Origin: Winogradskyella sp.
Lineage (GTDB): Bacteria > Bacteroidota > Bacteroidia > Flavobacteriales > Flavobacteriaceae
Assembly: GCA_030149115.1 (NCBI GenBank)
Contig: JASBSE010000382.1
Coordinates: 1 to 8,787 of the forward strand
DNA: 8,787 nucleotides
Direction of reading: 5' to 3'
Shown: in pieces, positions 1 to 6,765 of the stretch
How positions within the stretch are numbered: the stretch's first letter is position 1
Layout: each line of letters begins with the position of its first letter
Program-made: the position numbers and the translations under genes
Notes under the pieces: generated by a model
Databases searched by the model: none
Told to the model about the DNA's origin: nothing
Seen by the model: the letters and a program-made list of their open reading frames with translations, nothing else

Positions 1-40
1 TTATTGAGGAAAATAATTTTTTATTTTCAAATAGTTAGCC

Positions 41-48
41 TATATTTG
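41..48 (+). promoter_or_regulatory. Probable -7 promoter element of rpsU
   Basis: TATATTTG matches the Bacteroidota -7 consensus TAnnTTTG exactly. It lies 42 bases before the rpsU start, which would give a leader of roughly 35 nucleotides. No clear TTG-type -33 element is seen at the usual 17-23 base distance; that region is an A/T tract. The assignment is inferred from the motif and its position only. Confidence 0.55.
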
Positions 49-90
49 CCGACCATTTGCAAGATATAGATAATAAAAAACTAGCGATAG

Positions 91-285
91 ATGATTAAAA
101 TCGAAATTAAAGAAGGAGAGAATATAGAAAGAGCTCTTAAGCGTTATAAGCGTAAGCACAGAAATGTGCAGATTATGCAAAACTTAAGAGAGTCTCGTTA
201 TTTCACTAAGCCATCTGTTAAGAGAAGAAGAGAGATTCAAAAAGCAGAATATATTCAGAGTTTAAGAGACGCAGAAAACATCTAG
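91..285 (+). CDS. rpsU: 30S ribosomal protein bS21
   Basis: This is a small-subunit ribosomal protein that sits near the 3' end of 16S rRNA on the platform. In Bacteroidota it helps hide the anti-Shine-Dalgarno sequence (known for the family). The 64-residue product has the family signature: a basic N-terminal part with GENIERALKRYKRK (residues 9-22), then TKPSV (39-43) and a basic C-terminal helix. Residues 23-27 read HRNVQ, where many homologues, including E. coli (CEKAG), have an acidic-basic-glycine type segment, so it may be a divergent form. The ATG is fixed by an in-frame TAG immediately upstream (88-90). No Shine-Dalgarno sequence precedes the start; an AAGGAG occurs only inside the gene at 113-118, within codons for K-E-G-E. 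The gene has its own promoter and a strong terminator, so it appears monocistronic. Confidence 0.95.
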   Translation: MIKIEIKEGENIERALKRYKRKHRNVQIMQNLRESRYFTKPSVKRRREIQKAEYIQSLRDAENI

Positions 286-312
286 GTCTCTAGCTTTTTA
301 TTTTACAATATT

Positions 313-341
313 AAAAGAGCAACAATTTGTTGCTCTTTTTT
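313..341 (+). terminator. Intrinsic terminator after rpsU
   Basis: A 12-bp perfect stem (313-324 paired with 328-339, core AGAGCAAC/GTTGCTCT) with a 3-base loop runs into a T tract. It ends rpsU transcription. The left arm begins with AAAA, so it may also work weakly in the other direction for the convergent minus-strand genes ending at 369. Confidence 0.9.
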
Positions 342-368
342 CGTTTTCTATATCCAAATAGAAACAGA

Positions 369-620
369 TTATCTAAAGTTTTCGTTTTCAGCTATAACTT
401 CTATAGGTTCAACTGGATTATCTTCATAAAAATGCTCAAAAGTTTTGTTGGTTGTGTACTTGTCCTTTAATACTTTATATACCATAATAACAACTAGAAT
501 CTGTCCAATAACTGTAAGGTAGAATATCCAATTAAACGGAAAATTCATAGAACACATAATAGTTATGGTTATTAATAGTAGTGTTGTAATTGCAACGTAA
601 AGGAATGGTGACTGCTTCAT
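369..620 (-). CDS. Small two-helix membrane protein, function unknown
   Basis: The 83-residue product has two hydrophobic segments (about residues 6-22 and 31-50) and a hydrophilic, acidic C-terminal tail with the segment KTFEHFYEDNP. This predicts an inner-membrane hairpin with a soluble tail. The reading frame continues upstream to a TTG at 659, but ATG at 620 is the better start because Bacteroidota strongly favour ATG and the upstream 13 residues are low-complexity and basic. It lies 71 bases downstream of the DUF2797 gene on the same strand and may be co-transcribed with it. I do not recognise a named family; similar short proteins seem to exist in other Flavobacteriaceae, but that is from memory. 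No function is proposed. Confidence 0.7.
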   Translation of the reverse strand: MKQSPFLYVAITTLLLITITIMCSMNFPFNWIFYLTVIGQILVVIMVYKVLKDKYTTNKTFEHFYEDNPVEPIEVIAENENFR

Positions 621-691
621 CTTCTTTTTATTGAAATTTAATAATAAGAATCTGAACAAAATAATTTTTAACGCAACCCTAACATTCTGTT

Positions 692-1486
692 TTACAATAT
701 ATTTAGGTCTACAACTAGTCCTTCATTTGCTCTAACATTGAATACAGTATCATCTTCAAAAATGAGATATTGACCCTTAATACCAACTAATTTACCCGAA
801 TAAGTGACTTCTTTTTTGATGTTCAAACTCTTAGGTTTTTCAGGATAGTGTTCAACAGGAAAATTAAGATGGGTCTCAGTGTTATTTTCTATAAAGTAAT
901 CTTTAACCTCCTCAGGAATGTAAGTTTTTAAGCGTTGTCTCCATTCGGTTAAGTCCTCATCAACATTGTCATTTCTTAGCATTTTTCGCCAATTGGTTTT
1001 ATCTGCAACATAATCTTTTAAGGCTACCTCTGTGATGCCTGCCAAATAACGATTTGGTACTTCAACAATCTCAATAGCTTCATGCGCACCTTGATCTATC
1101 CAACGTGTCGGAACTTGGCTTTTTCTGGTAACACCAACCTTAACATTACTAGAGTTGGCAAGGTATACAATATGCGGTTGTAGTTGTACCTTTTTTTCGT
1201 ATTCTAAATCTCTGTCTTCCTTACCTAAATGAGCGGTGCTTAGTTCTGGTCGCATTATCCAATCACCAGCAACGGGTTTGTCAAAAAAACAACTTTTACA
1301 AAAGCCTTGTCTGTAAATAGGTTTGTCTAGTCCACAACTTAAACATTGATGTCCAACATGCTTCATATCTAGGGTTTTGTTAATGAGTTGATTCATGTGA
1401 ATAAAATCATTCTCAAAAACCAAATAATATTGAATTGGTTCTAAAAACTCGGTCTGCATTTTAGTAAGAACACCTGTGTAAATCAT
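692..1486 (-). CDS. DUF2797 family protein with zinc ribbon and GIY-YIG-like segment
   Basis: The 264-residue protein matches the DUF2797 family, whose function is unknown. A four-cysteine zinc-ribbon-like knuckle is visible: C48-x2-C51 and C63-x2-C66. It is followed by VYLA (107-110), KVGVTRK (116-122), R128 and E153. That order and spacing resemble the GIY-YIG/T5orf172 nuclease fold, with a tyrosine strand, a (K)xG strand, an arginine helix and a later glutamate. The N-terminus (YTGVLTKM) and C-terminus (YSGKLVGIKG, 229-238) both look like short beta segments. The start is the ATG at 1486, 110 bases from the divergent GH3 start. The nuclease comparison is my inference and the family name is recalled rather than searched. 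A cytoplasmic nucleic-acid-related role is plausible but unproven. Confidence 0.85.
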   Translation of the reverse strand: MIYTGVLTKMQTEFLEPIQYYLVFENDFIHMNQLINKTLDMKHVGHQCLSCGLDKPIYRQGFCKSCFFDKPVAGDWIMRPELSTAHLGKEDRDLEYEKKVQLQPHIVYLANSSNVKVGVTRKSQVPTRWIDQGAHEAIEIVEVPNRYLAGITEVALKDYVADKTNWRKMLRNDNVDEDLTEWRQRLKTYIPEEVKDYFIENNTETHLNFPVEHYPEKPKSLNIKKEVTYSGKLVGIKGQYLIFEDDTVFNVRANEGLVVDLNIL

Positions 1487-1596
1487 AAAAGAAATTTATT
1501 ATTTTTAGCCATTAAGCCTTTTTAGAATATTCTATAAAAGCTTTACTTTGATTTAAATGAAAAAAGTCTCGCTTGGCGAGTAAAGATAACCAATCC
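1487..1596. promoter_or_regulatory. Divergent promoter region between DUF2797 and GH3 genes
   Basis: This 110-bp spacer must hold the start signals for both flanking genes. On the plus strand TTACTTTG (1543-1550) matches seven of eight positions of TAnnTTTG and would place the transcript start near 1556. On the minus strand the best candidate is TAAATTTC (1498-1491), only a few bases from the DUF2797 ATG, which is weak. No clear -33 box is seen for either. Within the GH3 leader are a tiny ORF (1557-1583) and a 5-bp hairpin (1568-1580). Confidence 0.5.
1568..1580 (+). other. Small hairpin in the GH3 leader
   Basis: CTCGC-TTG-GCGAG forms a perfect 5-bp stem with a 3-base loop, 17 bases before the GH3 ATG at 1597. 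It lies inside an 8-codon mini-ORF (ATG 1557, stop 1581-1583, peptide MKKVSLGE). A TTG in the loop is in frame with GH3 and could be mistaken for its start. No function is shown. Confidence 0.4.
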
Positions 1597-3117
1597 ATGC
1601 CAATTCCTATTGTAAATTCTATTGCTTCGTGGTTTTTAAAAAAACGATTTCACCAAATAGATCTGTTTATAAAGTACCCTAACGAGGTGCAAAACGAATT
1701 ACTATTTAGCCTTTTAAAGTTTGCTAAGGATACTGAAATAGGAAAGAAATATGATTTTGCTTCAATAAAAACGTATAAAGAGTTTAATGACCGTTTGCCT
1801 GTAGTAAGCTATGAAGATGTACAGCCTTTAATTGAGCGCTCTAGACAAGGCGAACAGAATATTTTTTGGCCCAGACCAATAAAATGGTTTGCTAAATCGA
1901 GTGGAACAACCAATTCTAAAAGTAAGTTCATTCCAGTAAGTTCAGAGTCGTTAGAAGACTGCCATTATGCAGCGAGCAAAGATTTACTTTGTATGTACCT
2001 TAACAATAATGAAAATGCACAGCTTTTTACAGGTAAAAGTTTGCGTTTAGGAGGAAGTAAGGAGCTTTATAAGGAAAACGGAACTGTTTTTGGTGATCTC
2101 AGTGCTATTCTTATCGATAATATGCCGTTTTGGGCAGAGTTTAGTAGCACACCGAGTAGTAAGGTTTCTTTAATGAGTGAATGGGAAACTAAAATGCAAG
2201 CCATTGTTGAAGAGACAATTCAAGAAAATGTAACGAGTTTAGCTGGTGTGCCTTCTTGGATGTTGGTACTGTTGAACAACGTACTAGATAAAACAGGAAA
2301 AGATAATCTTTTTGATATTTGGCCTAACCTAGAGGTGTATTTTCATGGTGGAGTAAGTTTCAATCCTTATATAGAGCAATATCGAAATATATTACCTAAA
2401 AAGGATTTTAAGTATTATGAAATTTATAATGCTTCTGAAGGTTTTTTTGCGATACAAGACCAGAATTACTCTGGTGACCTATTACTGATGTTAGACTACG
2501 GAATATTTTACGAGTTTATACCTATGGATACCTATGGTACAAAAGATCAAAAAGTGATTCCATTGAGTGAAGTAGAATTAGGGAAGAACTATGCTGTTGT
2601 TATCACAACAAATGCAGGTCTTTGGCGCTATAAAATTGGGGACACTATTAGATTTGTGAGTTTAAAACCACATAGAATTAAAGTTTCTGGAAGAACAAAG
2701 CATCATATCAATGTATTCGGTGAAGAGTTAATCATAGAAAATGCAGAAGATGCGTTAAAGAAAGTTTGTAAAAGAACCGCTGCTGAAATTGTAGATTATA
2801 CAGCGGCACCAATTTTCATGAAAGGAAAAGAAAAAGGTGCACATGAGTGGATTATAGAGTTTAAAACACCTCCAAAAAATATGTCCTATTTTGAGGAGTT
2901 ATTTGATAATGCTCTAAAAGCACTTAACTCTGATTATGAAGCCAAACGCTACAATAACATGACCTTAAATAAGCCGAAAATTCATTGTGCTAGAACAAAC
3001 TTGTTTTATGATTGGCTAAAAGAAAATGATAAACTCGGAGGGCAGCATAAGGTTCCTCGTTTATCAAATTCTAGAGACTATATTGATGAGTTGTTACGAT
3101 TAAATGCGCAAGAATAA
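1597..3117 (+). CDS. GH3 family acyl-adenylating protein
   Basis: This belongs to the GH3 family of the adenylate-forming (ANL) superfamily. Plant members activate acyl acids such as jasmonate or auxin with ATP and join them to amino acids; the bacterial substrate is not established. Using the ATG at 1597, the protein has 506 residues. Visible motifs are SSGTTNSKSK at 101-110 (ATP-binding loop), YNASEG at 277-282, WRYKIGD at 343-349, SGRTKHH at 364-370, and a C-terminal GGQHKVPRL at 481-489 whose K485 fits the catalytic lysine of the mobile C-terminal domain. All core motifs are present, so the enzyme should be active. An in-frame TTG at 1573 would add eight residues, but it lies in a hairpin loop and family members start near MPxPxVNSI. 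No biosynthetic partner gene is adjacent, so the pathway cannot be inferred. Confidence 0.92.
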   Translation: MPIPIVNSIASWFLKKRFHQIDLFIKYPNEVQNELLFSLLKFAKDTEIGKKYDFASIKTYKEFNDRLPVVSYEDVQPLIERSRQGEQNIFWPRPIKWFAKSSGTTNSKSKFIPVSSESLEDCHYAASKDLLCMYLNNNENAQLFTGKSLRLGGSKELYKENGTVFGDLSAILIDNMPFWAEFSSTPSSKVSLMSEWETKMQAIVEETIQENVTSLAGVPSWMLVLLNNVLDKTGKDNLFDIWPNLEVYFHGGVSFNPYIEQYRNILPKKDFKYYEIYNASEGFFAIQDQNYSGDLLLMLDYGIFYEFIPMDTYGTKDQKVIPLSEVELGKNYAVVITTNAGLWRYKIGDTIRFVSLKPHRIKVSGRTKHHINVFGEELIIENAEDALKKVCKRTAAEIVDYTAAPIFMKGKEKGAHEWIIEFKTPPKNMSYFEELFDNALKALNSDYEAKRYNNMTLNKPKIHCARTNLFYDWLKENDKLGGQHKVPRLSNSRDYIDELLRLNAQE

Positions 3118-3380
3118 ATCGCAATTACCATTCGTCGTTAAATTTTTCAACTAATTTTCATACAACGAGAATTAAATTGACTTTAACCAAAATCTTGACA
3201 AAATGGTTTTGACTTCAAAGGATGATACTATATTAGCTGTAAATAAATGTGCTATTAATTATTAATTACCCTAACTATTTATATAACATATTGTCAGCAA
3301 TATTTATTAATCAATCCTAAAAATAAAAAAACCACAATTTAATAATTGTGGTTTCTTTTTTATTAGCCTATATTTTCTTG
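3118..3380. other. Convergent intergenic spacer without a recognisable gene
   Basis: This is the longest non-coding stretch, between the convergent ends of GH3 and clpX. It is very AT-rich. I see no reading frame of note, no tRNA and no clear structured RNA in 3118-3328. Minor features are a 6-bp stem (3288-3293 with 3298-3303) and a short CAAAA/TTTTG repeat around 3199-3213. The right end holds the terminator described separately. Confidence 0.7.
3329..3360. terminator. Bidirectional terminator between GH3 and clpX
   Basis: An 11-bp perfect stem (3329-3339 with 3344-3354, core AACCACAATT) has a TAAT loop. It is flanked by an A-rich left side and a T-rich right side, so it should stop both the plus-strand GH3 transcript and the minus-strand clp transcript, whose clpX stop codon lies just beyond at 3381. 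Confidence 0.9.
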
Positions 3381-4610
3381 TTAGGATACTGCCTTAAGTT
3401 TCTTTAAAGTAGATTTATTTAAGCGGTCTTCAGCGTAAGTTTTAGTTACATTTAGTTTTGTTTCACCAGAGCCTGGTAAATCAAACATGGCTTCGGTTAA
3501 TATTTCTTCGCAAAGCGAACGTAAACCGCGAGCACCAAGTTTATATTCTATAGCCTTTTCTACTATATAATCGAGAGCACCATCTGTGATTGTAAAATCA
3601 ACTTCATCCATTGCAAACAACTTCTTATATTGTTTGATAATGGCATTTTTAGGCTCTGTTAAGATTGCTCTTAATGTATTAGCATCTAAAGGATCCATAT
3701 GTGTTAATACAGGTAAACGTCCTATAATTTCGGGAATTAATCCAAAGTCTTTTAAATCCTTTGGGATAATATATTGAAGGATGTTGTCATCGTCTACATT
3801 ATCGTCTTTTATAGAGCTGTAGCCAATGGCTTGCATGTTAAGACGCTTGGTAATTACGCGCTCTATACCATCAAAAGCACCACCTGCAATAAATAAAATA
3901 TGCTCTGTGTTAACTTCTATGAATTTTTGGTCTGGATGTTTACGGCCACCTTTTGGTGGTACGTTAACAACAGTTCCTTCTAATAATTTTAAAAGTGCTT
4001 GTTGTACTCCTTCACCAGAGACATCTCTTGTTATTGATGGATTGTCACTTTTACGTGCAATCTTATCAATTTCGTCTATAAAAACGATACCGCGTTGAGC
4101 TTTCTCTAAATTGTAGTCTGCAGCTTGCAGTAAACGCGTTAAAATGCTTTCAACATCTTCACCAACATAACCAGCTTCAGTTAAAACCGTAGCGTCTACA
4201 ATAGCCAACGGCACATTAAGCATGCGAGCAACTGTTTTTGCCATCAAGGTTTTACCTGTGCCTGTTTGACCGACCATGATGATATTACTTTTTTGTATTT
4301 CAATATCATCATCAGAAGGTGGCTGTAATAAGCGTTTGTAATGGTTATATACAGCAACAGACATTACACGCTTTGTAAATTCTTGTCCAATGATGTATTC
4401 GTCTAAAAAGGCTTTTATTTCTTTAGGCTTTTTAAGCATTAACTCAGAGCTTAGCTCTGAGTTTCCAGATTGCTTAGACTCTTCGATAACAATACCATGT
4501 GCTTGTTCTATACAACGGTCACAAATGTGAGCATCTAGTCCAGCGATTAACAAGTTGGTTTCTGGCTTTTTCCTACCACAAAATGAACATTCTAATTCTT
4601 CTTTTGCCAT
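3381..4610 (-). CDS. clpX: ATP-dependent Clp protease, unfoldase subunit ClpX
   Basis: ClpX is a cytoplasmic hexameric AAA+ unfoldase that recognises tagged or damaged proteins and feeds them into ClpP. The 409-residue sequence is full length. It has an N-terminal zinc-binding domain (C8, C11, C30, C33), a linker (about 45-60), Walker A GQTGTGKT at 114-121, the substrate-gripping pore loop GYVG at 147-150, Walker B IVFIDEID at 175-182, a second pore-loop region around 186-200, the arginine finger R298 and the sensor-2 motif GARGLR at 359-364. The ClpP-docking loop reads IGY (262-264) rather than the E. coli IGF. The ATG at 4610 follows clpP by 45 bases on the same strand, so the two are probably one transcript ending at 3329-3360. 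A perfect hairpin lies in the linker codons. Confidence 0.98.
   Translation of the reverse strand: MAKEELECSFCGRKKPETNLLIAGLDAHICDRCIEQAHGIVIEESKQSGNSELSSELMLKKPKEIKAFLDEYIIGQEFTKRVMSVAVYNHYKRLLQPPSDDDIEIQKSNIIMVGQTGTGKTLMAKTVARMLNVPLAIVDATVLTEAGYVGEDVESILTRLLQAADYNLEKAQRGIVFIDEIDKIARKSDNPSITRDVSGEGVQQALLKLLEGTVVNVPPKGGRKHPDQKFIEVNTEHILFIAGGAFDGIERVITKRLNMQAIGYSSIKDDNVDDDNILQYIIPKDLKDFGLIPEIIGRLPVLTHMDPLDANTLRAILTEPKNAIIKQYKKLFAMDEVDFTITDGALDYIVEKAIEYKLGARGLRSLCEEILTEAMFDLPGSGETKLNVTKTYAEDRLNKSTLKKLKAVS
4441..4463 (-). repeat. Perfect inverted repeat inside clpX
   Basis: AACTCAGAGC (4441-4450) and GCTCTGAGTT (4454-4463) form a perfect 10-bp stem with a 3-base loop. In clpX it begins exactly at codon 50 and encodes the linker residues N-S-E-L-S-S-E-L between the zinc domain and the AAA+ module. 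No T tract follows on either strand, so it does not look like an intrinsic terminator. Confidence 0.75.
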
Positions 4611-4655
4611 AATCTTAGTTCTTGTTTAGGGGATTTTAGTCGTATGAGTTTAGAT

Positions 4656-5330
4656 TTACTTTCGTTCTAAAACTTCATCAATCATTCCGTACTCTAAAGC
4701 TTCACTAGATTTCATCCAGTAATCTCTATCAGAGTCTTTTTCCACTTGTTCGTAAGATTTACCTGAGTGGCTAGAGATGATATTATAGAGTTCTTCTTTT
4801 ACCTTTATGGTTTCACGTACTGCAATCTCCATATCAGATACTTGTCCTTGAGTACCACTCATTGGTTGGTGTATCATAACACGAGAGTGTTTTAAAGCAG
4901 AGCGTTTTCCTTTTTCACCAGCACATAATAACACAGCTGCCATTGATGCTGCTATACCAGTACATATGGTTGCTACATCTGGTTTTACAAATTGCATAGT
5001 GTCATAAATTCCAAGACCTGCATATACAGATCCACCAGGTGAATTTATATATATTTGAATATCTTTTGAAGCATCTACACTTTGTAAAAATAACAACTGG
5101 GCTTGGATGATATTTGCCACCTGATCGTTTACGCCAGTGCCTAAGAATATAATGCGATCCATCATAAGACGTGAGAATACGTCCATTGCAACAGCATTCA
5201 TTTGGCGCTCTTCAATGATGTTTGGTGTAAGGTTTGTAGGATACATGCTTGTTATGATTTTGTCATAATGTGCACTGTTGATACCTTGGTCTTTTATAGC
5301 GAACTTTTCAAATTCTTTTCCGTAATTCAT
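4656..5330 (-). CDS. clpP: ATP-dependent Clp protease, proteolytic subunit ClpP
   Basis: ClpP is a serine protease forming a 14-subunit chamber that degrades proteins unfolded by ClpX. The 224-residue product has the oxyanion region NSPGGSVYAG (96-105), catalytic S129 in GIAASMAA, H154 in MIHQP and D203 in SDRDYW, all in the expected order. The frame stays open upstream to a TTG at 5411, but the ATG at 5330 is chosen: it gives the family start (MNYGKEF), and the upstream extension would be encoded by an intrinsic terminator hairpin (5365-5388). About 22 residues precede the usual core, as in other Bacteroidota ClpP sequences recalled from memory. It sits between tig and clpX. No good promoter fits in the 34 bases between that hairpin and the ATG, so its expression may depend on read-through from tig. 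Confidence 0.97.
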   Translation of the reverse strand: MNYGKEFEKFAIKDQGINSAHYDKIITSMYPTNLTPNIIEERQMNAVAMDVFSRLMMDRIIFLGTGVNDQVANIIQAQLLFLQSVDASKDIQIYINSPGGSVYAGLGIYDTMQFVKPDVATICTGIAASMAAVLLCAGEKGKRSALKHSRVMIHQPMSGTQGQVSDMEIAVRETIKVKEELYNIISSHSGKSYEQVEKDSDRDYWMKSSEALEYGMIDEVLERK

Positions 5331-5351
5331 TATAGTTTCAATTTGTTTTTT

Positions 5352-5388
5352 GTTTAAAAAAAAAGCGTAAAACTTTTCAGTTCTACGC
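5352..5388 (-). terminator. Intrinsic terminator between tig and clpP
   Basis: On the minus strand the arms GCGTAGAACT and AGTTTTACGC (5388-5379 and 5374-5365) make a 10-bp stem with one G-U pair and a stable GAAA tetraloop, followed directly by nine T residues. It lies 29 bases after the tig stop codon and 34 bases before the clpP ATG. This has all features of a Rho-independent terminator and should lower clpP-clpX transcription relative to tig. Confidence 0.88.
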
Positions 5389-5416
5389 CTTAAAGATACT
5401 AATTTATTCAATAACC

Positions 5417-6739
5417 TTAGCTGTAGAATTCTTTAACAAAATCATCATAAGTGATTTCTTTTGTTTTGATATTTGCTTCGGTTTTATAAAGATTTAATAG
5501 TTTTTGGCTCATCAATTGCTCCGATAGACGTTTTACTTCATCTTGGTTAGACATTATACGAGCCGCTATATCTTCTAATTCTTTTTCTGAAGGATTTAAT
5601 TGACCAAATTGTGCCATTTGACCTTTAATCATTTCCATAGCATAAGACTTCAACTCTTCGAATTGAACTTGTAAGTTATGGTCTGTGATTAATTTTCCTT
5701 CTATAAGTTGGTAGCGCATGCTTTTTTCAGACTTTTCGTACTCTTCTTTAGCTTGCTCTTCAGTCATTGGTTCTTCACCAGCTGTTTGCATCCATTTTTG
5801 AAGGAATTCTACAGGAAGGTCAAACGATGTGCTTTCTAATAGGTATTCAGTAACATCATTTAATAATTTCTGATCACCTTGTTGTGCAAATTGCTTTTCA
5901 GAATCTTCCTTAATCTTATCTTTTAACTCAGTAACAGAAGTTACTGCTTTCGGGCCAAAAAGTTTATCAAATAATTCTTGGTCTAAGTCTGCAAGTTCTC
6001 TCTCGTTAATTTCAGAAACTTCGAAGTTTACTTTAATGTCTAATCCATGAGCATCATCGTGAGATACTTTTAAGAATGTCATTAAGTCATGGTCGTCGTT
6101 AAAAAGACCTTTAGTTTTTAATTCAATAACATCTCCAACTTTAGCTCCGATAAATTTCTTAGGGTTTGTTTTTCCTTTTAATTTATCTAAAGTTATAGTT
6201 GCAACATTCTCAATACCTTCTTCTTCGTTGGAGAATTTTCCAGTAATTTCAGAATCTTTAGTTACTTCTGTTTGAGATACTAACTTACCATATTGTTTTT
6301 GGATGTGCTCAACTTGGTTGTCAATCATTTTGTCATCTGCAACAATATTGTAGTGCGTTATGGCTTTTTTACCTTTTAACTTTACGTCAAATTCTGGTGC
6401 TAAACCTAATTCAAACTCAAAAGAAAAAGCATCAGCATCCCAATCTAGATCGTCTTGTGGTTTTGGTAATGGGTTACCTAAAACGTCTAATTTTTCTTCA
6501 ACTAAATACTTTCCTATAGCATCTTGAAGTAATTTATTTACCTCATCAACTAATACGGCTTTACCGTATTGTTTTTTAACCAAACTCATAGGAACATGGC
6601 CTTTTCTAAATCCAGGAATGTTAGCAGACTTACGGTAATCTGATAAGATTTTCTCAACTTTATCGCTATAATCTTCTTTGGCGATATCTACTTTTACAAC
6701 TGCATTTAATGCGTCGATGTTTTCTCTTGTAATATTCAT
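5417..6739 (-). CDS. tig: Trigger factor, ribosome-associated chaperone
   Basis: Trigger factor binds near the ribosomal exit tunnel and shields nascent chains; many members are also peptidyl-prolyl isomerases. The 440-residue length is normal for the family. The N-terminal ribosome-binding domain is clear, with the signature GFRKGHVP at 43-50. The middle part (about 150-250), where the FKBP-type isomerase domain lies, is much less conserved, so isomerase activity cannot be assumed. The C-terminal half is helical and charged, as expected of the substrate-holding arms. The ATG at 6739 is preceded by a good promoter at 6766-6796. The order tig-clpP-clpX is a widely conserved chaperone-protease arrangement, but here an intrinsic terminator separates tig from clpP. 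Confidence 0.96.
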   Translation of the reverse strand: MNITRENIDALNAVVKVDIAKEDYSDKVEKILSDYRKSANIPGFRKGHVPMSLVKKQYGKAVLVDEVNKLLQDAIGKYLVEEKLDVLGNPLPKPQDDLDWDADAFSFEFELGLAPEFDVKLKGKKAITHYNIVADDKMIDNQVEHIQKQYGKLVSQTEVTKDSEITGKFSNEEEGIENVATITLDKLKGKTNPKKFIGAKVGDVIELKTKGLFNDDHDLMTFLKVSHDDAHGLDIKVNFEVSEINERELADLDQELFDKLFGPKAVTSVTELKDKIKEDSEKQFAQQGDQKLLNDVTEYLLESTSFDLPVEFLQKWMQTAGEEPMTEEQAKEEYEKSEKSMRYQLIEGKLITDHNLQVQFEELKSYAMEMIKGQMAQFGQLNPSEKELEDIAARIMSNQDEVKRLSEQLMSQKLLNLYKTEANIKTKEITYDDFVKEFYS

Positions 6740-6765
6740 TATGCTTAGTAACTAAAATTGGGCTG

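Noticed and set aside
55..67. 13-base match ATTTGCAAGATAT shared with 8729-8741, both just before plus-strand genes
   Set aside because: Matches of this length are expected by chance in AT-rich DNA of this size, and only part of each copy falls in a comparable promoter position.
3586..3777. Plus-strand open frame of 63 codons
   Set aside because: It lies fully inside clpX on the opposite strand, and its product has no family features; it is a shadow of clpX.
3826..4098. Plus-strand open frame of 90 codons
   Set aside because: It is antisense to the conserved AAA+ core of clpX and resembles no known protein.
4879..4892. AACAC-GAGA-GTGTT short hairpin in clpP
   Set aside because: Only 5 bp, within conserved coding sequence, with no supporting context.
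5331..5411. N-terminal extension of ClpP from a TTG start
   Set aside because: The extra codons coincide with an intrinsic terminator stem and T tract, and the ATG at 5330 gives the normal family start.
6552..6570. 7-bp inverted repeat AATACGG/CCGTATT followed by T residues on the plus strand, inside tig
   Set aside because: Stems of this size are expected by chance several times in a window like this, and no plus-strand transcript is known here.
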